DNA of 64,000 nt from Pseudanabaena sp. lw0831 (GTDB lineage: Bacteria; Cyanobacteriota; Cyanobacteriia; Pseudanabaenales; Pseudanabaenaceae): assembly GCF_016584665.1 (NCBI RefSeq), contig NZ_BBJB01000056.1, positions 55,599 to 119,598 on the forward strand. Direction: 5' to 3'. Shown one piece after another: positions 1 to 10,197 of this stretch. Position 1 is the stretch's first letter; the number at the start of each line of letters is the position of its first letter. Position numbers and translations under genes: made by a program. A model generated the notes under the pieces. The model did no database searches and was not told the origin of the DNA. It was given only the letters and a program-made list of their open reading frames with translations.

Positions 1-1
1 C

Positions 2-688
2 GATCGAACCTGTCGCAAAGAATTGCAAGATAGTTCAGGCATAATTTTACCAAAAGAAGACTTCCATTATTTACCGACCGCTATTCTCGAAGGAAGAGCC
101 ACATTTGATCGGTTGCAACGTACTGCATTGCTCACCGCTACTAGTTCCTTCACTTTAGCAGTGCTAACCCTGATGGATACTGCCGCAGGATTCTCAATGC
201 CGCCATTGCAGATAATCTGGGTCGGGGCGATCGCTACACCAATTGTTGCTTTCCCACTGGTGCTAGAACCTACGCATGAGAGCCTTTTAACTCAACCAGC
301 ACACCGTTTTCAAACCATGTTGCGCCCTAGTAATTACCTTCGCATTTTGCTAGCTGTTACTGCGACGATCACTGCTATTTCCGTAGTTTTCTGGCTAAAA
401 TATCAAGGGCAAGCCGCGATGTTTTCCCAAGCGCGATCGATGGCATTTGTGACCCTTGGTTTTAGTCAGATTTTCCATGCCTGTGCGATCGCGCGTCGTA
501 GCATAGTCAGTAACTTACCGCTGGTATTCGGCATAACTTTTATCGCTATCTGTCAAATAGCCTTTGTACAAGTCCCTTGGTTTGGGGATCTGATGGCAAC
601 AGTTCCTTTAAGCGGGGTTGAATGGGCGATCTCAATTCTCAGTGCCACGGCTGTATTTTGGGTGCAAGAGCTAATCAAAACTAGTTAG
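2..688 (+). CDS. Cation-transporting P-type ATPase, C-terminal part (cut by window edge)
   Basis: The frame is open to the left edge, so only the last ~228 residues are visible. The segment reading [16 protein letters not shown] followed by membrane helices, [13 protein letters not shown] and a VLEP motif corresponds to the end of the P domain and the C-terminal membrane helices of P-type ATPases, where the family has an EGR-x-YDN-type helix and a P-x-QIL-WIN loop. About six hydrophobic segments follow. The headpiece with the phosphorylated DKTGT aspartate lies outside the window, so ion specificity cannot be judged. The first ATG-like codon inside the window is not the true start. The stop is 49 bases before ispH. 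Confidence 0.75.
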   Translation, partial: DRTCRKELQDSSGIILPKEDFHYLPTAILEGRATFDRLQRTALLTATSSFTLAVLTLMDTAAGFSMPPLQIIWVGAIATPIVAFPLVLEPTHESLLTQPAHRFQTMLRPSNYLRILLAVTATITAISVVFWLKYQGQAAMFSQARSMAFVTLGFSQIFHACAIARRSIVSNLPLVFGITFIAICQIAFVQVPWFGDLMATVPLSGVEWAISILSATAVFWVQELIKTS

Positions 689-737
689 CTCTTGCTATAT
701 AATACTTTCAGCACAATTACCTAGGTTTTCGACGCGC

Positions 738-1946
738 ATGGACAATACCCTCGATACTCAAGCTATGCGGAGGGCTTTGCACAAGTCCCCTAATTATTTT
801 CGTCAAAGCTTTGGACATGGAGAAGAAGCCGAATCAACTATGCGATCGCAATATCATAGTGACTTGATCCAAACGATTCGAGAGCATGACTATGTGTATA
901 CGCAAGGTGATGTAACGATTTATTTGGCGAAATCCTTTGGTTTTTGTTGGGGTGTCGAAAGAGCGGTGGCGATGGCTTATGAAACACGCACGCAGTTTCC
1001 GAATGAGAAAATTTGGATTACTAACGAAATTATTCATAACCCTTCGGTTAACGCTAAGCTGAAGGAGATGGAAGTTCAATTTGTACCTGTTGCCGAAGAT
1101 GGAACTAAAGATTTTTCAGAAATTGGAAAGGGCGATGTGGTGATTTTGCCCGCTTTTGGCGCAAGTGTTCAGGAAACTCAGTTGTTTGATCGCCTCGGCA
1201 GCAAAATTGTAGATACGACATGTCCATGGGTGTCGAAAGTATGGAATCGGGTTGAGAAGCATAAAAAAGCAGACTTTACTTCCATTGTTCATGGCAAGTA
1301 CAACCATGAAGAGACGATCGCTACCAGTTCCTATGCCAAGCGATATCTAGTCGTATTGAACATTAAAGAAGCTGAGTATGTGTCTAATTACATGCTCAAT
1401 GGTGGCGACCGCCTAGAATTTCTCGCAAAATTTAGCAGAGCCATTTCAGAAGGTTTCGATCCAGATTGCGATTTGGTAAGAGTCGGTGTTGCCAATCAAA
1501 CCACTATGCTTAAGGGAGAAACCGAAGCGATTGGTAAATTGTTTGAAAAGACGATGATGCAAAAATATGGCGTGGAAAATCTCAATGAGCATTTTCTTGC
1601 TTTTAATACAATTTGCGATGCGACTCAAGAACGCCAAGATGCGATGTTTGAGATTGTAGAAGAAGATCTCGATTTGATGATCGTCATTGGTGGTTACAAT
1701 TCATCGAATACAACCCATTTGCAAGAAATTGCAATAGATCGCAATCTTCCTTCCTATCACATTGATGATGTGCATCGGATTCTTTCGGCTGAGGCGATCG
1801 ATCATAAGCCTTTGGGTAAAGCGATCGAGCAAGCCACAAATTGGCTACCCACAGGCAAGATCAAAGTTGGCGTAACTTCAGGTGCATCAACCCCCGATCG
1901 CGTTGTCGAAGATGTCATCAACAGGATTTTTACTTTAAAAGGCTAA
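738..1946 (+). CDS. ispH: 4-hydroxy-3-methylbut-2-enyl diphosphate reductase
   Basis: IspH (LytB) makes IPP and DMAPP from HMBPP in the last step of the MEP isoprenoid pathway, using a [4Fe-4S] cluster and reduced ferredoxin. At 402 aa it is the long form typical of cyanobacteria and plastids, with an N-terminal extension of about 55 residues relative to the enterobacterial enzyme. The three cluster cysteines are visible at C70 (GFCWGVERA), C162 (TTCPWVSK) and C293 (TICDATQ), and family motifs such as NEIIHNP and the HGKYNHEET region are intact. The gene lies alone between the ATPase gene and a run of three hairpins upstream of ahcY. A TATAAT-like hexamer at 698-703 may be its -10 box, without a convincing -35. 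Confidence 0.96.
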   Translation: MDNTLDTQAMRRALHKSPNYFRQSFGHGEEAESTMRSQYHSDLIQTIREHDYVYTQGDVTIYLAKSFGFCWGVERAVAMAYETRTQFPNEKIWITNEIIHNPSVNAKLKEMEVQFVPVAEDGTKDFSEIGKGDVVILPAFGASVQETQLFDRLGSKIVDTTCPWVSKVWNRVEKHKKADFTSIVHGKYNHEETIATSSYAKRYLVVLNIKEAEYVSNYMLNGGDRLEFLAKFSRAISEGFDPDCDLVRVGVANQTTMLKGETEAIGKLFEKTMMQKYGVENLNEHFLAFNTICDATQERQDAMFEIVEEDLDLMIVIGGYNSSNTTHLQEIAIDRNLPSYHIDDVHRILSAEAIDHKPLGKAIEQATNWLPTGKIKVGVTSGASTPDRVVEDVINRIFTLKG

Positions 1947-2010
1947 TCTCAAATCTTGACAGACAAGGCGTTTAGGCGCTTGATTCTCTATTTAAAATTG
2001 AACAATATCA

Positions 2011-2041
2011 GAACATAAAATGGCAACGCCATTTTATGTTC
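2011..2041. repeat. Perfect 14-bp hairpin downstream of ispH
   Basis: Arms 2011-2024 and 2028-2041 are exact reverse complements around the triloop AAC. No U-tract follows directly. It is the first of three tandem hairpins in the ispH-ahcY gap and could act as a weak terminator or an RNA-stabilising stem. Confidence 0.7.
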
Positions 2042-2070
2042 TTAAAACCCTTACTGGGTTTGCTTTTCAA

Positions 2071-2100
2071 TCCACGAAAGTGTCGCCACACTTTCGTGGA
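2071..2100. repeat. Perfect 12-bp hairpin upstream of ahcY
   Basis: Arms 2071-2082 and 2089-2100 pair perfectly around a six-base loop. It ends five bases before a TATAAT hexamer (2105-2110), so it sits where an operator or the -35 region of an ahcY promoter would be. Its role is unknown. Confidence 0.65.
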
Positions 2101-2109
2101 TTGGTATAA

Positions 2110-3453
<1,344 letters not shown>

Positions 3454-3460
3454 GCTTTCT

Positions 3461-3499
3461 AAAAAAAAGAGGGAGCGCAGCGCGCTCCCTCTTTTTTTT
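3461..3499 (+). terminator. Intrinsic terminator after ahcY
   Basis: An 18-bp perfect stem (3461-3478 with 3482-3499) has an A8 start, the core GAGGGAGCGC, the triloop AGC and a T8 end. It is a textbook rho-independent terminator and could work in both directions. Confidence 0.92.
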
Positions 3500-3523
3500 G
3501 TAATTAATATCATTTTATAAGTT

Positions 3524-3913
3524 ATGCCCCAAACAAAAATCTATGGAAACGCTGATTTTATTCAGCAAAATCGTGAACCTCTATCAACTACCATTCATTC
3601 CTGCGTAGTTGATGCGCTCAACTATCCTCCAGAAAAGAAGTTTCAGAGATTCTTTCCATTGCAATCTGAAGACTTTGAGTATCCTAGCGATCGCACTGAA
3701 AAATATATCATCATCGAAATCCTACTGTTTGCAGGACGTACTGTAGAAGCAAAGAAAAATCTCTATCGCTTATTATTTGAACGTCTAAAAGAAAAATTGG
3801 ATATTGCTCCATTAGATATTGAAATTATTTTAATCGAGACTCCAAGCCATAATTGGGGCATTCGTGGGGTGTCTGGGGATGAGTTGAACTTGAACTATAA
3901 GGTAAACGTCTAG
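3524..3913 (+). CDS. Tautomerase/MIF-superfamily protein
   Basis: The 129-aa protein starts MPQ, so removal of the initiator methionine would expose Pro1, the catalytic base of the tautomerase superfamily. The pattern of an N-terminal strand, the basic segment PPEKKFQRFFPL, then IIEILLFAGRTVEAKKNLYRLL and a C-terminal NWGIRG motif matches the longer tautomerase_2-type members found in many bacteria. The physiological substrate is unknown. The stop is followed after three bases by the start of an acetyltransferase gene, so the two are probably co-transcribed downstream of the ahcY terminator. Confidence 0.75.
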   Translation: MPQTKIYGNADFIQQNREPLSTTIHSCVVDALNYPPEKKFQRFFPLQSEDFEYPSDRTEKYIIIEILLFAGRTVEAKKNLYRLLFERLKEKLDIAPLDIEIILIETPSHNWGIRGVSGDELNLNYKVNV

Positions 3914-3916
3914 TCT

Positions 3917-4390
3917 ATGAGTGAACTTAATCTTGATTTTCGCCTAGCACAATTTATTGATATCGATCCACTGATGGAACTTGTGCAGGAGTTCTATCAA
4001 TTTGAGAGTATCGCTTTTGATGAAGGTGTAGTCAAAGCATTTATTGCTTTGCTGAGTGATGAACAATTTGGAGTGATTTGGCTAATTTGCGATCGAGATC
4101 GACCGATTGGATATGTTGCCCTGACCTTCTTTTTTAGTATGGAATATCACGGACGCTGTGGACTTGTTGATGAGTTATATATCCGTGAAGACTATCGTGG
4201 TCGAGGTATTGGCAAAAAAGTATTTAAGCTGATTGAAGGATATCTACAAAGTCAAAAAATGCGATCGCTATCTCTAGTTGTAGACTTCTGGAACGAGCCA
4301 GCCGAAGCCCTCTATACCAAACTAGGGTTTTGCCGCGAAAAACGTCACTTGATGGTCAAGCAGATAGACAGCTATTATCCATTGCTATAG
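3917..4390 (+). CDS. GNAT-family N-acetyltransferase
   Basis: A 157-aa single-domain GNAT protein. The acetyl-CoA pyrophosphate-binding signature is visible as the segment YIREDYRGRGIGKKVFKLIE, with R-G-R-G-I-G as the Q/RxxGxG/A motif. An N-terminal DIDPLMELVQEFYQFE helix and a C-terminal NEPAEALYTKLGF motif, which carries the usual Tyr general acid, complete the fold. The acceptor substrate cannot be read from sequence. It is probably in one transcription unit with the tautomerase gene. Confidence 0.85.
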   Translation: MSELNLDFRLAQFIDIDPLMELVQEFYQFESIAFDEGVVKAFIALLSDEQFGVIWLICDRDRPIGYVALTFFFSMEYHGRCGLVDELYIREDYRGRGIGKKVFKLIEGYLQSQKMRSLSLVVDFWNEPAEALYTKLGFCREKRHLMVKQIDSYYPLL

Positions 4391-4431
4391 AAGTCAGCTT
4401 AAATAGTTGTTAGGGACTTGCCATTAATTAA

Positions 4432-4495
4432 AGTACCTGTGGCTTCGACTTCGTTCAGCCAACTTTGGCTGAACGAAGTCGAAGCCACGGGTACT
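4432..4495. repeat. 31-bp-stem palindrome between convergent genes
   Basis: Arms 4432-4462 and 4465-4495 pair at 30 of 31 positions (one G-T) around a two-base loop. The arm contains GGCTTCGACTTCGTTCAGCC, a type of palindrome known from dispersed repeats in several bacterial genomes. It lies between the convergent GNAT and GvpF/L-like genes and may serve as a bidirectional terminator. Confidence 0.8.
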
Positions 4496-4524
4496 TAGTG
4501 GGACATTTTTTCTCAGTAAGTACC

Positions 4525-5220
4525 TTAAGACAAAAAATGATAGGGCGGCAAAGCATCACTCCATGAAATCTGCCAATAGGAATGTTGAGCTTCCCAGGAT
4601 CGCAATGATTTTTGCAAAAAGTCAACCTGCGATCGCGGCAACAAAGCATACACCCGCACATCCTCCGAACCTTGAGTCTCCACATGCTGAAATTCAGGTT
4701 TATAGATATCAGGATTTAAGCTGTTAGTAATCATCTGACGATAGTCGAGAACTTCCTCTTGTAACTGCGATCGCCATTGTTCCTGTTGCAGATATTGCGA
4801 TCGCTTAGCCAAGAGATAATCTTTGCCTTTGAGATTAGCAACAGCTTCAGTTTTAGGTGCGATCGCCGAACCAGTAATCAAAAATTCCGCATATCCATCT
4901 AATCTCTCCAAACTTGCTAATAATCTTTCACCTTCTTCTTTCAAATAAGTTTCTAAAGCCCCAGTAGACACAAACGCCGTCCCAAATCGCAAAGGTAAAA
5001 GCGTGCGCTGATTAAACAACTCACAAATTAAGCGATCGTGCTGAACGATCGCCTGCATTAAAGACTGCTCAGGCAAAAGCTTCAATGCCTCAATATCCAC
5101 ATCTGGCTCAACTACCGCAATTAAGCGATCGCACTGCAAATACTGAATAGGCTTACCCATAATTCCCATCGGCAAATCGTCTGGAGTGGGCGCAAGTAAA
5201 ATCGCAAAGGTATAAAGCAT
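4525..5220 (-). CDS. GvpL/GvpF-family protein (orphan)
   Basis: The 231-aa product has the GvpL/GvpF family layout: an N-terminal YTFAILL strand, a central PLRFGTAFVS motif (family P-x-RFGT-x-F), a charged helical middle (KGKDYLLAKRSQYLQ) and the C-terminal YALLPRSQVDFLQKSLRSWE region. In gas-vesicle operons these proteins are minor shell or assembly components. No gvpA, gvpC, gvpN or other vesicle gene lies nearby, so a gas-vesicle role cannot be assumed; orphan copies occur in cyanobacteria. A DUF1997 gene lies upstream on the same strand, and a 175-bp mobile mini-element is inserted between them. Confidence 0.75.
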   Translation of the reverse strand: MLYTFAILLAPTPDDLPMGIMGKPIQYLQCDRLIAVVEPDVDIEALKLLPEQSLMQAIVQHDRLICELFNQRTLLPLRFGTAFVSTGALETYLKEEGERLLASLERLDGYAEFLITGSAIAPKTEAVANLKGKDYLLAKRSQYLQQEQWRSQLQEEVLDYRQMITNSLNPDIYKPEFQHVETQGSEDVRVYALLPRSQVDFLQKSLRSWEAQHSYWQISWSDALPPYHFLS

Positions 5221-5256
5221 TGTTTCTGTTTTCTTGTTCTCCTCTCCCTCTGGGAG

Positions 5257-5431
5257 CTACCGTGTACACACAAGTCTAACTGTCTACGTTTCGATTTTTC
5301 TAAGCCCCCTAAATCCCCCAATTCTGGGGGAGTTTGAAAGAGTTTTATTTTCTTGTCCCCCCAGAATTGGGGGCTAGGGGGCGATTAATTGTTGACTTGA
5401 CTGGGTTTTATGACTTGTGTGTACACGGTAG
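5257..5431. mobile_element. 175-bp MITE-like element, 20-bp TIRs, 11-bp target duplication
   Basis: The ends are perfect 20-bp inverted repeats, CTACCGTGTACACACAAGTC at 5257-5276 and its complement at 5412-5431. They are flanked by an exact 11-bp direct repeat CCCTCTGGGAG at 5246-5256 and 5432-5442. There is no reading frame inside. The interior carries a second palindrome built on CCCCCAATTCTGGGGG, a motif widely dispersed in cyanobacteria. This is the structure of a non-autonomous transposable element. It sits between two same-strand genes and may uncouple their transcription. Confidence 0.88.
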
Positions 5432-5462
5432 CCCTCTGGGAGAGAGGGGCTAGGGGTGAGAG

Positions 5463-6287
5463 CTATCTTTTCAGCTTAATCTGCTTAGGAACCTTAATCT
5501 CATGGGTCTTGTGAAAATCGTCTTGTACCTTTGCTGTTAGGCTTTTAGAGACGCGCTTTACCACAAACCCCAGCACTCCATCACCTGTTTTTTGGAGCAT
5601 ATCCTGAGACAAGAGCTGAATGAATTGGGGAAATTGCAGCGTCACAGTGAGATTTAAATCCCACTCAATACTGGTCATCACCCAATTTTGTCCTAACTTC
5701 TGACCTGCTTGTAAATCTAGAGGCTTCTCCTCCAAGCGCATCTCGGCTTGAAAATCCACCTCATAGCCCTGTGGAGCTTGATTTGGAATCGGAATTGTGG
5801 TGATGCGATATACCGAGTTTTCATCAGGAGGTAATAAATTTAGCCCTACCCGCGCATCAACTTGGAAACCCATAGCACCGACTTGCCCCACACCCATGGC
5901 ATAGCCCATTTCCCCAATCGGGTCAGCCTTAAAGGGATGAGCGCAACGCCTGAACCAACCTTGATGAGCATTAAGGTACTTCATCACCGTCAGCTTATCG
6001 GCAAACAAATCCATGTAGCCAATGTAGTGATTATGAAATGAACTTTTATCACCCTTTAGAGATTGCTTAAGATCCTGATTTTGCTCAGGGCTTTGCTTAT
6101 TTTCTGAGACCTGTTCATCAGCATCTGGATCTTGAAGATCGAACTTAGAATCATCATTACCTGTGCCATAGGTAGCCAGCATGGCGGCTTCCTGTGCAGG
6201 TGTTAACAAAAAATCAGAGTCGCTTTCTCCCAATATTTCTGGATTTGGCTCTTGATTTGCAGGCGATCGCATTGGTTCTTGCTGCAT
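5463..6287 (-). CDS. DUF1997 family protein
   Basis: The 274-aa product has a low-complexity acidic and Gln-rich N-terminus (about residues 1-85), then a folded domain that begins near HYIGYMDLFADKLTVMKYLNAHQGWFRRCAHPF and continues through GYAMGVGQVGAMGFQVDARVGLNLLPP to the basic C-terminus KVPKQIKLKR. The folded part matches the DUF1997 family of cyanobacteria and plants, of unknown biochemical function. No membrane segment or signal peptide is seen. It is transcribed towards the GvpF/L-like gene. Confidence 0.7.
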   Translation of the reverse strand: MQQEPMRSPANQEPNPEILGESDSDFLLTPAQEAAMLATYGTGNDDSKFDLQDPDADEQVSENKQSPEQNQDLKQSLKGDKSSFHNHYIGYMDLFADKLTVMKYLNAHQGWFRRCAHPFKADPIGEMGYAMGVGQVGAMGFQVDARVGLNLLPPDENSVYRITTIPIPNQAPQGYEVDFQAEMRLEEKPLDLQAGQKLGQNWVMTSIEWDLNLTVTLQFPQFIQLLSQDMLQKTGDGVLGFVVKRVSKSLTAKVQDDFHKTHEIKVPKQIKLKR

Positions 6288-6370
6288 GACAAATATCCTA
6301 AAGCTGCTTATGCGCTAGTTGTTAACTATTTCCATCATAATAGTCTTAGAAGTTCGATTAGGGAAAGCAT

Positions 6371-7663
6371 ATGGCTCCGCGTACAGCAGTGATGGAGGCC
6401 GTCGAAAAGCTCAACTATCGGGTCACGATAGGTGATGTGGCGGCACAATCTGGACTTAGTTTGAATGTAGCACAGCGTGAAGTTCTGGCGCTTGCCTCGG
6501 AGACTGGGGGCAATATCCAAGTTGCCGAGTCGGGCGAAATTGCCTATAAATTTGCGCCAAATTTTCGTCAAGTCCTTGTCAGTCGTTCATTTTGGCTACA
6601 GGTCAAGGAATGGCTAAAGGGCGCATGGAAATGGGTGTTTTACGCGATCCGTATTTCCTTTGGTATTTTGCTGATTGTTTCGATTTTGATCGTAGTACTG
6701 GGCATTATTGCCGCGACGATCGCGATCCAAAGTCAGGGACGCAGCGACAACGATCGCGATGATCGCCGTAACGAAAATCGTGGCGGTGGTGGTGGCTTTA
6801 TTTGGCTCGGTGGTTGGGGTAGTCCCTTCGGCAACCCATTCATCATGTTCGATCCTTACTACTACGAACCAGAGCAAGTCCGTAAGCGCGATCCCGATGA
6901 AATGGGCTTTTTGGAAAGCGTATTTTCATTTTTGTTTGGCGATGGCAACCCCAACGCCGATCTTGATGAACGTCGTTGGCGTGATATCGCATCAATGATC
7001 CGTAGTAATAATGGAGTTGTCATTGCTGAGCAAATAGCGCCCTATCTCGATGAAACTAGCCGTCTAGAGGGTGATGAATATTTTGTGATCCCCGTGCTGT
7101 CAAAATTCAATGGTTTTCCTGAAGTCAGCGACGCGGGAACCCTTGCCTATAAATTTCCTGAATTGCAAAAGGTCGCCTCAGAGCGCAAATCCAAAACTAG
7201 CAGTTCCTATTTGCAAGAAAAACTTTGGAAATTCAGCCAAGCCTCTCAAGGCAAAATAGCTTTAGCGATCGGCTTAGGTGTTTTTTATCTAGTTGCCTCG
7301 CTATATCTGGGCAGTTTGTTAGGCGATCCGCGCCTCGCTAAGTCCCTTGTCGGATTTTTAGGCTTTATCAAAGCGGCTTATGGCTTCCTGTTAGGCTATG
7401 CAGTGCTATTCCTGTCAACACCTGCGGTGCGATATTTTGTCCTGCAATTTTTGAATAAGGGTATAGAAGATCGCAACCAAAAGCGGGCGACCAATGCTGA
7501 AAAGTTACAAAAGCCATCGACAGCTTTGCGTGAAAAGCTAGATTTTGCGAAGACTTTTGCGATGAAACAAGAGGCGATCGATCAAGATAATCTTGCCTAC
7601 ACCACCGAGCAAGATTTGGCGGATCAAGAATATGCCAAAATGCTCAAAGAGCAAAACCCATAG
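6371..7663 (+). CDS. Conserved membrane protein with two winged-helix-like segments
   Basis: The 430-aa protein begins with a predicted helix-turn-helix segment (VEKLNYRVTIGDVAAQSGLSLNVAQREVLAL), followed by a first membrane helix (ISFGILLIVSILIVVLGIIAA), a glycine-rich linker (RGGGGGFIWLGGWG) and a Tyr-rich patch. A second segment, GVVIAEQIAPYLDETSRLEGDEYFVIPVL, ends in GTLAYKFPELQ and echoes the first domain's EIAYKFAPNFR, so the cytoplasmic domain seems duplicated. Two to three more helices lie at 300-375 and a charged tail ends the protein. I know no function. It is divergent from the DUF1997 gene, sharing an 83-base intergenic region, and is closed by its own terminator. Confidence 0.7.
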   Translation: MAPRTAVMEAVEKLNYRVTIGDVAAQSGLSLNVAQREVLALASETGGNIQVAESGEIAYKFAPNFRQVLVSRSFWLQVKEWLKGAWKWVFYAIRISFGILLIVSILIVVLGIIAATIAIQSQGRSDNDRDDRRNENRGGGGGFIWLGGWGSPFGNPFIMFDPYYYEPEQVRKRDPDEMGFLESVFSFLFGDGNPNADLDERRWRDIASMIRSNNGVVIAEQIAPYLDETSRLEGDEYFVIPVLSKFNGFPEVSDAGTLAYKFPELQKVASERKSKTSSSYLQEKLWKFSQASQGKIALAIGLGVFYLVASLYLGSLLGDPRLAKSLVGFLGFIKAAYGFLLGYAVLFLSTPAVRYFVLQFLNKGIEDRNQKRATNAEKLQKPSTALREKLDFAKTFAMKQEAIDQDNLAYTTEQDLADQEYAKMLKEQNP

Positions 7664-7690
7664 TTTTGGGGCAGCTAAGCTGCCCCAAAA
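7664..7690 (+). terminator. Hairpin terminator
   Basis: A perfect 12-bp stem (7664-7675 with 7679-7690), GC-rich at the tip, with the triloop TAA and A/T-rich base, starts right after the membrane-protein stop codon. Confidence 0.85.
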
Positions 7691-7721
7691 TATTTATTCG
7701 CGATTTTTTTAAAGATAAACA

Positions 7722-8114
7722 ATGAGTCAAAAAGAAGTAATCCTAACCGACAAAGCGCCTGCTCCTGTTGGCCCCTATAATCAAGCGATCGCAGTTCCTG
7801 CCACCAGCAAGTTAGTTTTCATGGCGGGACAAATTGCGATCGATCCTGCTGTTGGCAAAGTCGTTGCTACCACAATCGAAGAACAAACCGAGCAGGTTCT
7901 CAAAAACATTCAAGCTGTTCTCGCTGAAGCAGGTGCAGATTTTGCCAATGTCGTTAAAACCACCGTCTTCCTAGTAGATATGGCAGACTTCGCCGCCATG
8001 AATGCAATCTATGGCAAATATTTCACTGCTCCCTATCCTGCTCGTTCTTCAATTCAAGTCGCCAAATTGCCCCTTGATGTTCGAGTAGAAATCGAGTGTA
8101 TCGTCGCGATTTAA
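7722..8114 (+). CDS. ridA: RidA family reactive-intermediate deaminase
   Basis: A 130-aa RidA (YjgF/YER057c/UK114) protein. The family hydrolyses reactive enamine/imine intermediates released by PLP enzymes, protecting amino-acid metabolism. Hallmarks are APVGPYNQAI, FMAGQIAIDP, TEQVLKNIQAVL and the C-terminal YPARSSIQVAKLPLDVRVEIECIV, which holds the substrate-carboxylate arginine and the conserved glutamate. Length is exactly typical. It stands alone between two palindromes. Confidence 0.93.
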   Translation: MSQKEVILTDKAPAPVGPYNQAIAVPATSKLVFMAGQIAIDPAVGKVVATTIEEQTEQVLKNIQAVLAEAGADFANVVKTTVFLVDMADFAAMNAIYGKYFTAPYPARSSIQVAKLPLDVRVEIECIVAI

Positions 8115-8115
8115 C

Positions 8116-8172
8116 GTAGGGTGGGCAATGCCCACCTCAATCAATTTTAAATAGGTGGGCATTCCACCCTAC
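8116..8172. repeat. Intergenic palindrome (GTAGGGTGGGC type)
   Basis: Arms 8116-8137 and 8153-8172 are complementary apart from a two-base bulge. The sequence GTAGGGTGGGCAATGCCCAC belongs to a palindrome type common between cyanobacterial genes. It could terminate ridA. Confidence 0.7.
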
Positions 8173-8192
8173 ATTCAGAATTTGAGGTAATA

Positions 8193-10166
8193 GTGAAAAG
8201 TTTGTGGAGCGATCGCGAGGCTGCAAAATATCAAAGTGATTTGGGATTAAGAGTATATACATCACAGCTACTGGGACGAGATCCATCGTTGGTGCTGCAT
8301 GGTGGTGGTAATACTTCCGTCAAAATCCGTGAGCAGAATCTGGTTGGGGAAGAAGAAGAGATTCTCTATGTTAAAGGAAGCGGCTGGGATTTAGAAACGA
8401 TCGCAGAGGCAGGTTTTGCCCCTGTCCGCATGGCGCATTTATTGAAATTAGCCAAGTTGCAAGTTCTCTCCGATTCACAAATGGTGAATGAACTGAAAAC
8501 GCAGATGACTAGAGCCAGTGCTCCTGCACCTTCCGTAGAGACGATTTTACATGCTAGTTTGCCATACAAATTTGTCGATCATACCCATGCTGATGCGGTA
8601 ATTTCGGTGACGAATACTGCGAATGGATGGGAGAGAATTCAGGAAATATATGGCGATGATGTGGTGATTATTCCCTACGTGATGCCAGGGTTTGATCTTG
8701 CGCGAGTCTGCGCCGAGAAGTTTGCCGCAGAAAAGAGCGATCGCACCATCGGCATGGTGTTAATGAATCATGGTATTTTCTCCTTCGGCGCAACGGCTCA
8801 TGAATCCTATGAACGGATGATTGATTTAGTTGATCGTGCTGAAGTTTATCTTCAAAAACATCATGCTTGGGAAATTTCACCGCCAGCTTCTCTAATTATG
8901 GAAAGCGAGGCAAGATTAGAGATTTCCAAACTCCGCTCTGAAGTTTCTCAAGTTGCCAAGTTTCCCGTAGTTTTAAGTTCTCACGCCGACGAAAAAAGTT
9001 TAGCCTTTGCGCAAAGGAAAGATGTAAACATCATTTCGCAACAGGGCTGTGCGACTCCCGATCACGTCATTCGTACTAAGCGCTTGCCCTTAGTGGGGAG
9101 AGATACAAAGGCTTATGCTGAATCCTATCGCACCTATTTTGCGGAAGAATCTGCTAAGTCAACCCAGTCTGTGACAATCCTTGATACAGCCCCCCGTGTA
9201 ATTATCGATCGCAAATTAGGGCTAGTCACAGTTGGCAAATCCGCTAAAGATGCCGCGATTGTGGCTGATATCTACGAACATACGATGGAAATCATCCAGA
9301 GATCGCAACTTTTGGGGGGCTATCAAGCATTACCTACCAGCGATATCTTTGCTGTGGAATATTGGGAATTAGAACAAGCTAAGCTCAAAAAAGGTGGTTC
9401 TTCTCCTGCTTTTACTGGGGAAATTGCATTAGTTACGGGTGCGGCTTCAGGTATTGGGAAAGCTTGCGTAGATTCATTACTAAAACGCGGCGCGGCAGTA
9501 GTGGGGTTAGATATCAATCCCGAAATTGAGAAGTTATATGATCGCCCCGATTTTGTCGGTGTTACCTGTGATGTCAGTGATGAAACTGCGATCGCTAATG
9601 CTCTCGATCAAGCCGTAAAAGCTTTTGGAGGTCTAGATATTCTCATTCTCAATGCAGGAATTTTCCCATCTGGCTGTCGCATTGAGAATCTTGATACTGC
9701 CACATGGCAAAAGGTGATGCATATCAATCTTGATGCAAATTTAATTATGATGCGTGAATGTTATCCATTGCTGAAATTTGCGCCCAACGGTGGTCGAGTT
9801 GTCGCGATCGGGTCTAAGAATGTCCCTGCCCCTGGTCCTGCGGCGGCGGCATATTCTGCCTCGAAGGCGGCGTTAACTCAACTGATGCGCGTGGCGGCTT
9901 TGGAATGGAGTAGCGATCGCATTCGCATCAACACCTTACATCCCAATGCGGTCTTTGATACGGGCATTTGGACAGAGGATGTGTTGACATCGCGCGCTCA
10001 GCATTATGGATTAACGGTTGAGGAATATAAAACCAATAATCTACTCAAAGTGGAAGTCACCAGCCGCCATGTTGCCGAACTTGCAGCAGAGATGTGCGGT
10101 GCGCTGTTTGCCTGTACGACTGCGGCTCAAGTTCCCATTGATGGCGGTAACGATCGCGTGATTTAA
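8193..10166 (+). CDS. Bifunctional class II aldolase / short-chain dehydrogenase
   Basis: A 657-aa two-domain enzyme with a GTG start. Residues ~1-400 form a class II aldolase (fuculose-1-P/rhamnulose-1-P aldolase superfamily) with the phosphate-binding GGGNTSVK motif, the metal-ligand region DHTHADAVIS and the histidine in MNHGIFSFG. Residues ~410-657 are a classical SDR with VTGAASGIGKA (cofactor), LILNAGIF and the YSASKAAL catalytic Tyr-Lys pair. The architecture matches proteins annotated as rhamnulose-1-phosphate aldolase/alcohol dehydrogenase. The actual sugar is not established, and no rhamnose or fucose genes are nearby. A small terminator follows. Confidence 0.88.
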   Translation: MKSLWSDREAAKYQSDLGLRVYTSQLLGRDPSLVLHGGGNTSVKIREQNLVGEEEEILYVKGSGWDLETIAEAGFAPVRMAHLLKLAKLQVLSDSQMVNELKTQMTRASAPAPSVETILHASLPYKFVDHTHADAVISVTNTANGWERIQEIYGDDVVIIPYVMPGFDLARVCAEKFAAEKSDRTIGMVLMNHGIFSFGATAHESYERMIDLVDRAEVYLQKHHAWEISPPASLIMESEARLEISKLRSEVSQVAKFPVVLSSHADEKSLAFAQRKDVNIISQQGCATPDHVIRTKRLPLVGRDTKAYAESYRTYFAEESAKSTQSVTILDTAPRVIIDRKLGLVTVGKSAKDAAIVADIYEHTMEIIQRSQLLGGYQALPTSDIFAVEYWELEQAKLKKGGSSPAFTGEIALVTGAASGIGKACVDSLLKRGAAVVGLDINPEIEKLYDRPDFVGVTCDVSDETAIANALDQAVKAFGGLDILILNAGIFPSGCRIENLDTATWQKVMHINLDANLIMMRECYPLLKFAPNGGRVVAIGSKNVPAPGPAAAAYSASKAALTQLMRVAALEWSSDRIRINTLHPNAVFDTGIWTEDVLTSRAQHYGLTVEEYKTNNLLKVEVTSRHVAELAAEMCGALFACTTAAQVPIDGGNDRVI

Positions 10167-10168
10167 CC

Positions 10169-10197
10169 AAGCAAGGCTCGCATTGCGAGTCTTGCTT
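10169..10197 (+). terminator. Hairpin terminator after aldolase/SDR gene
   Basis: Arms 10169-10181 and 10185-10197 pair with one mismatch around the loop ATT and run into TTTT. Confidence 0.75.

Noticed and set aside
4525..6287. Gas-vesicle operon
   Set aside because: No gvpA, gvpC, gvpN, gvpJ or gvpK-like gene was seen beside the GvpF/L-family gene.
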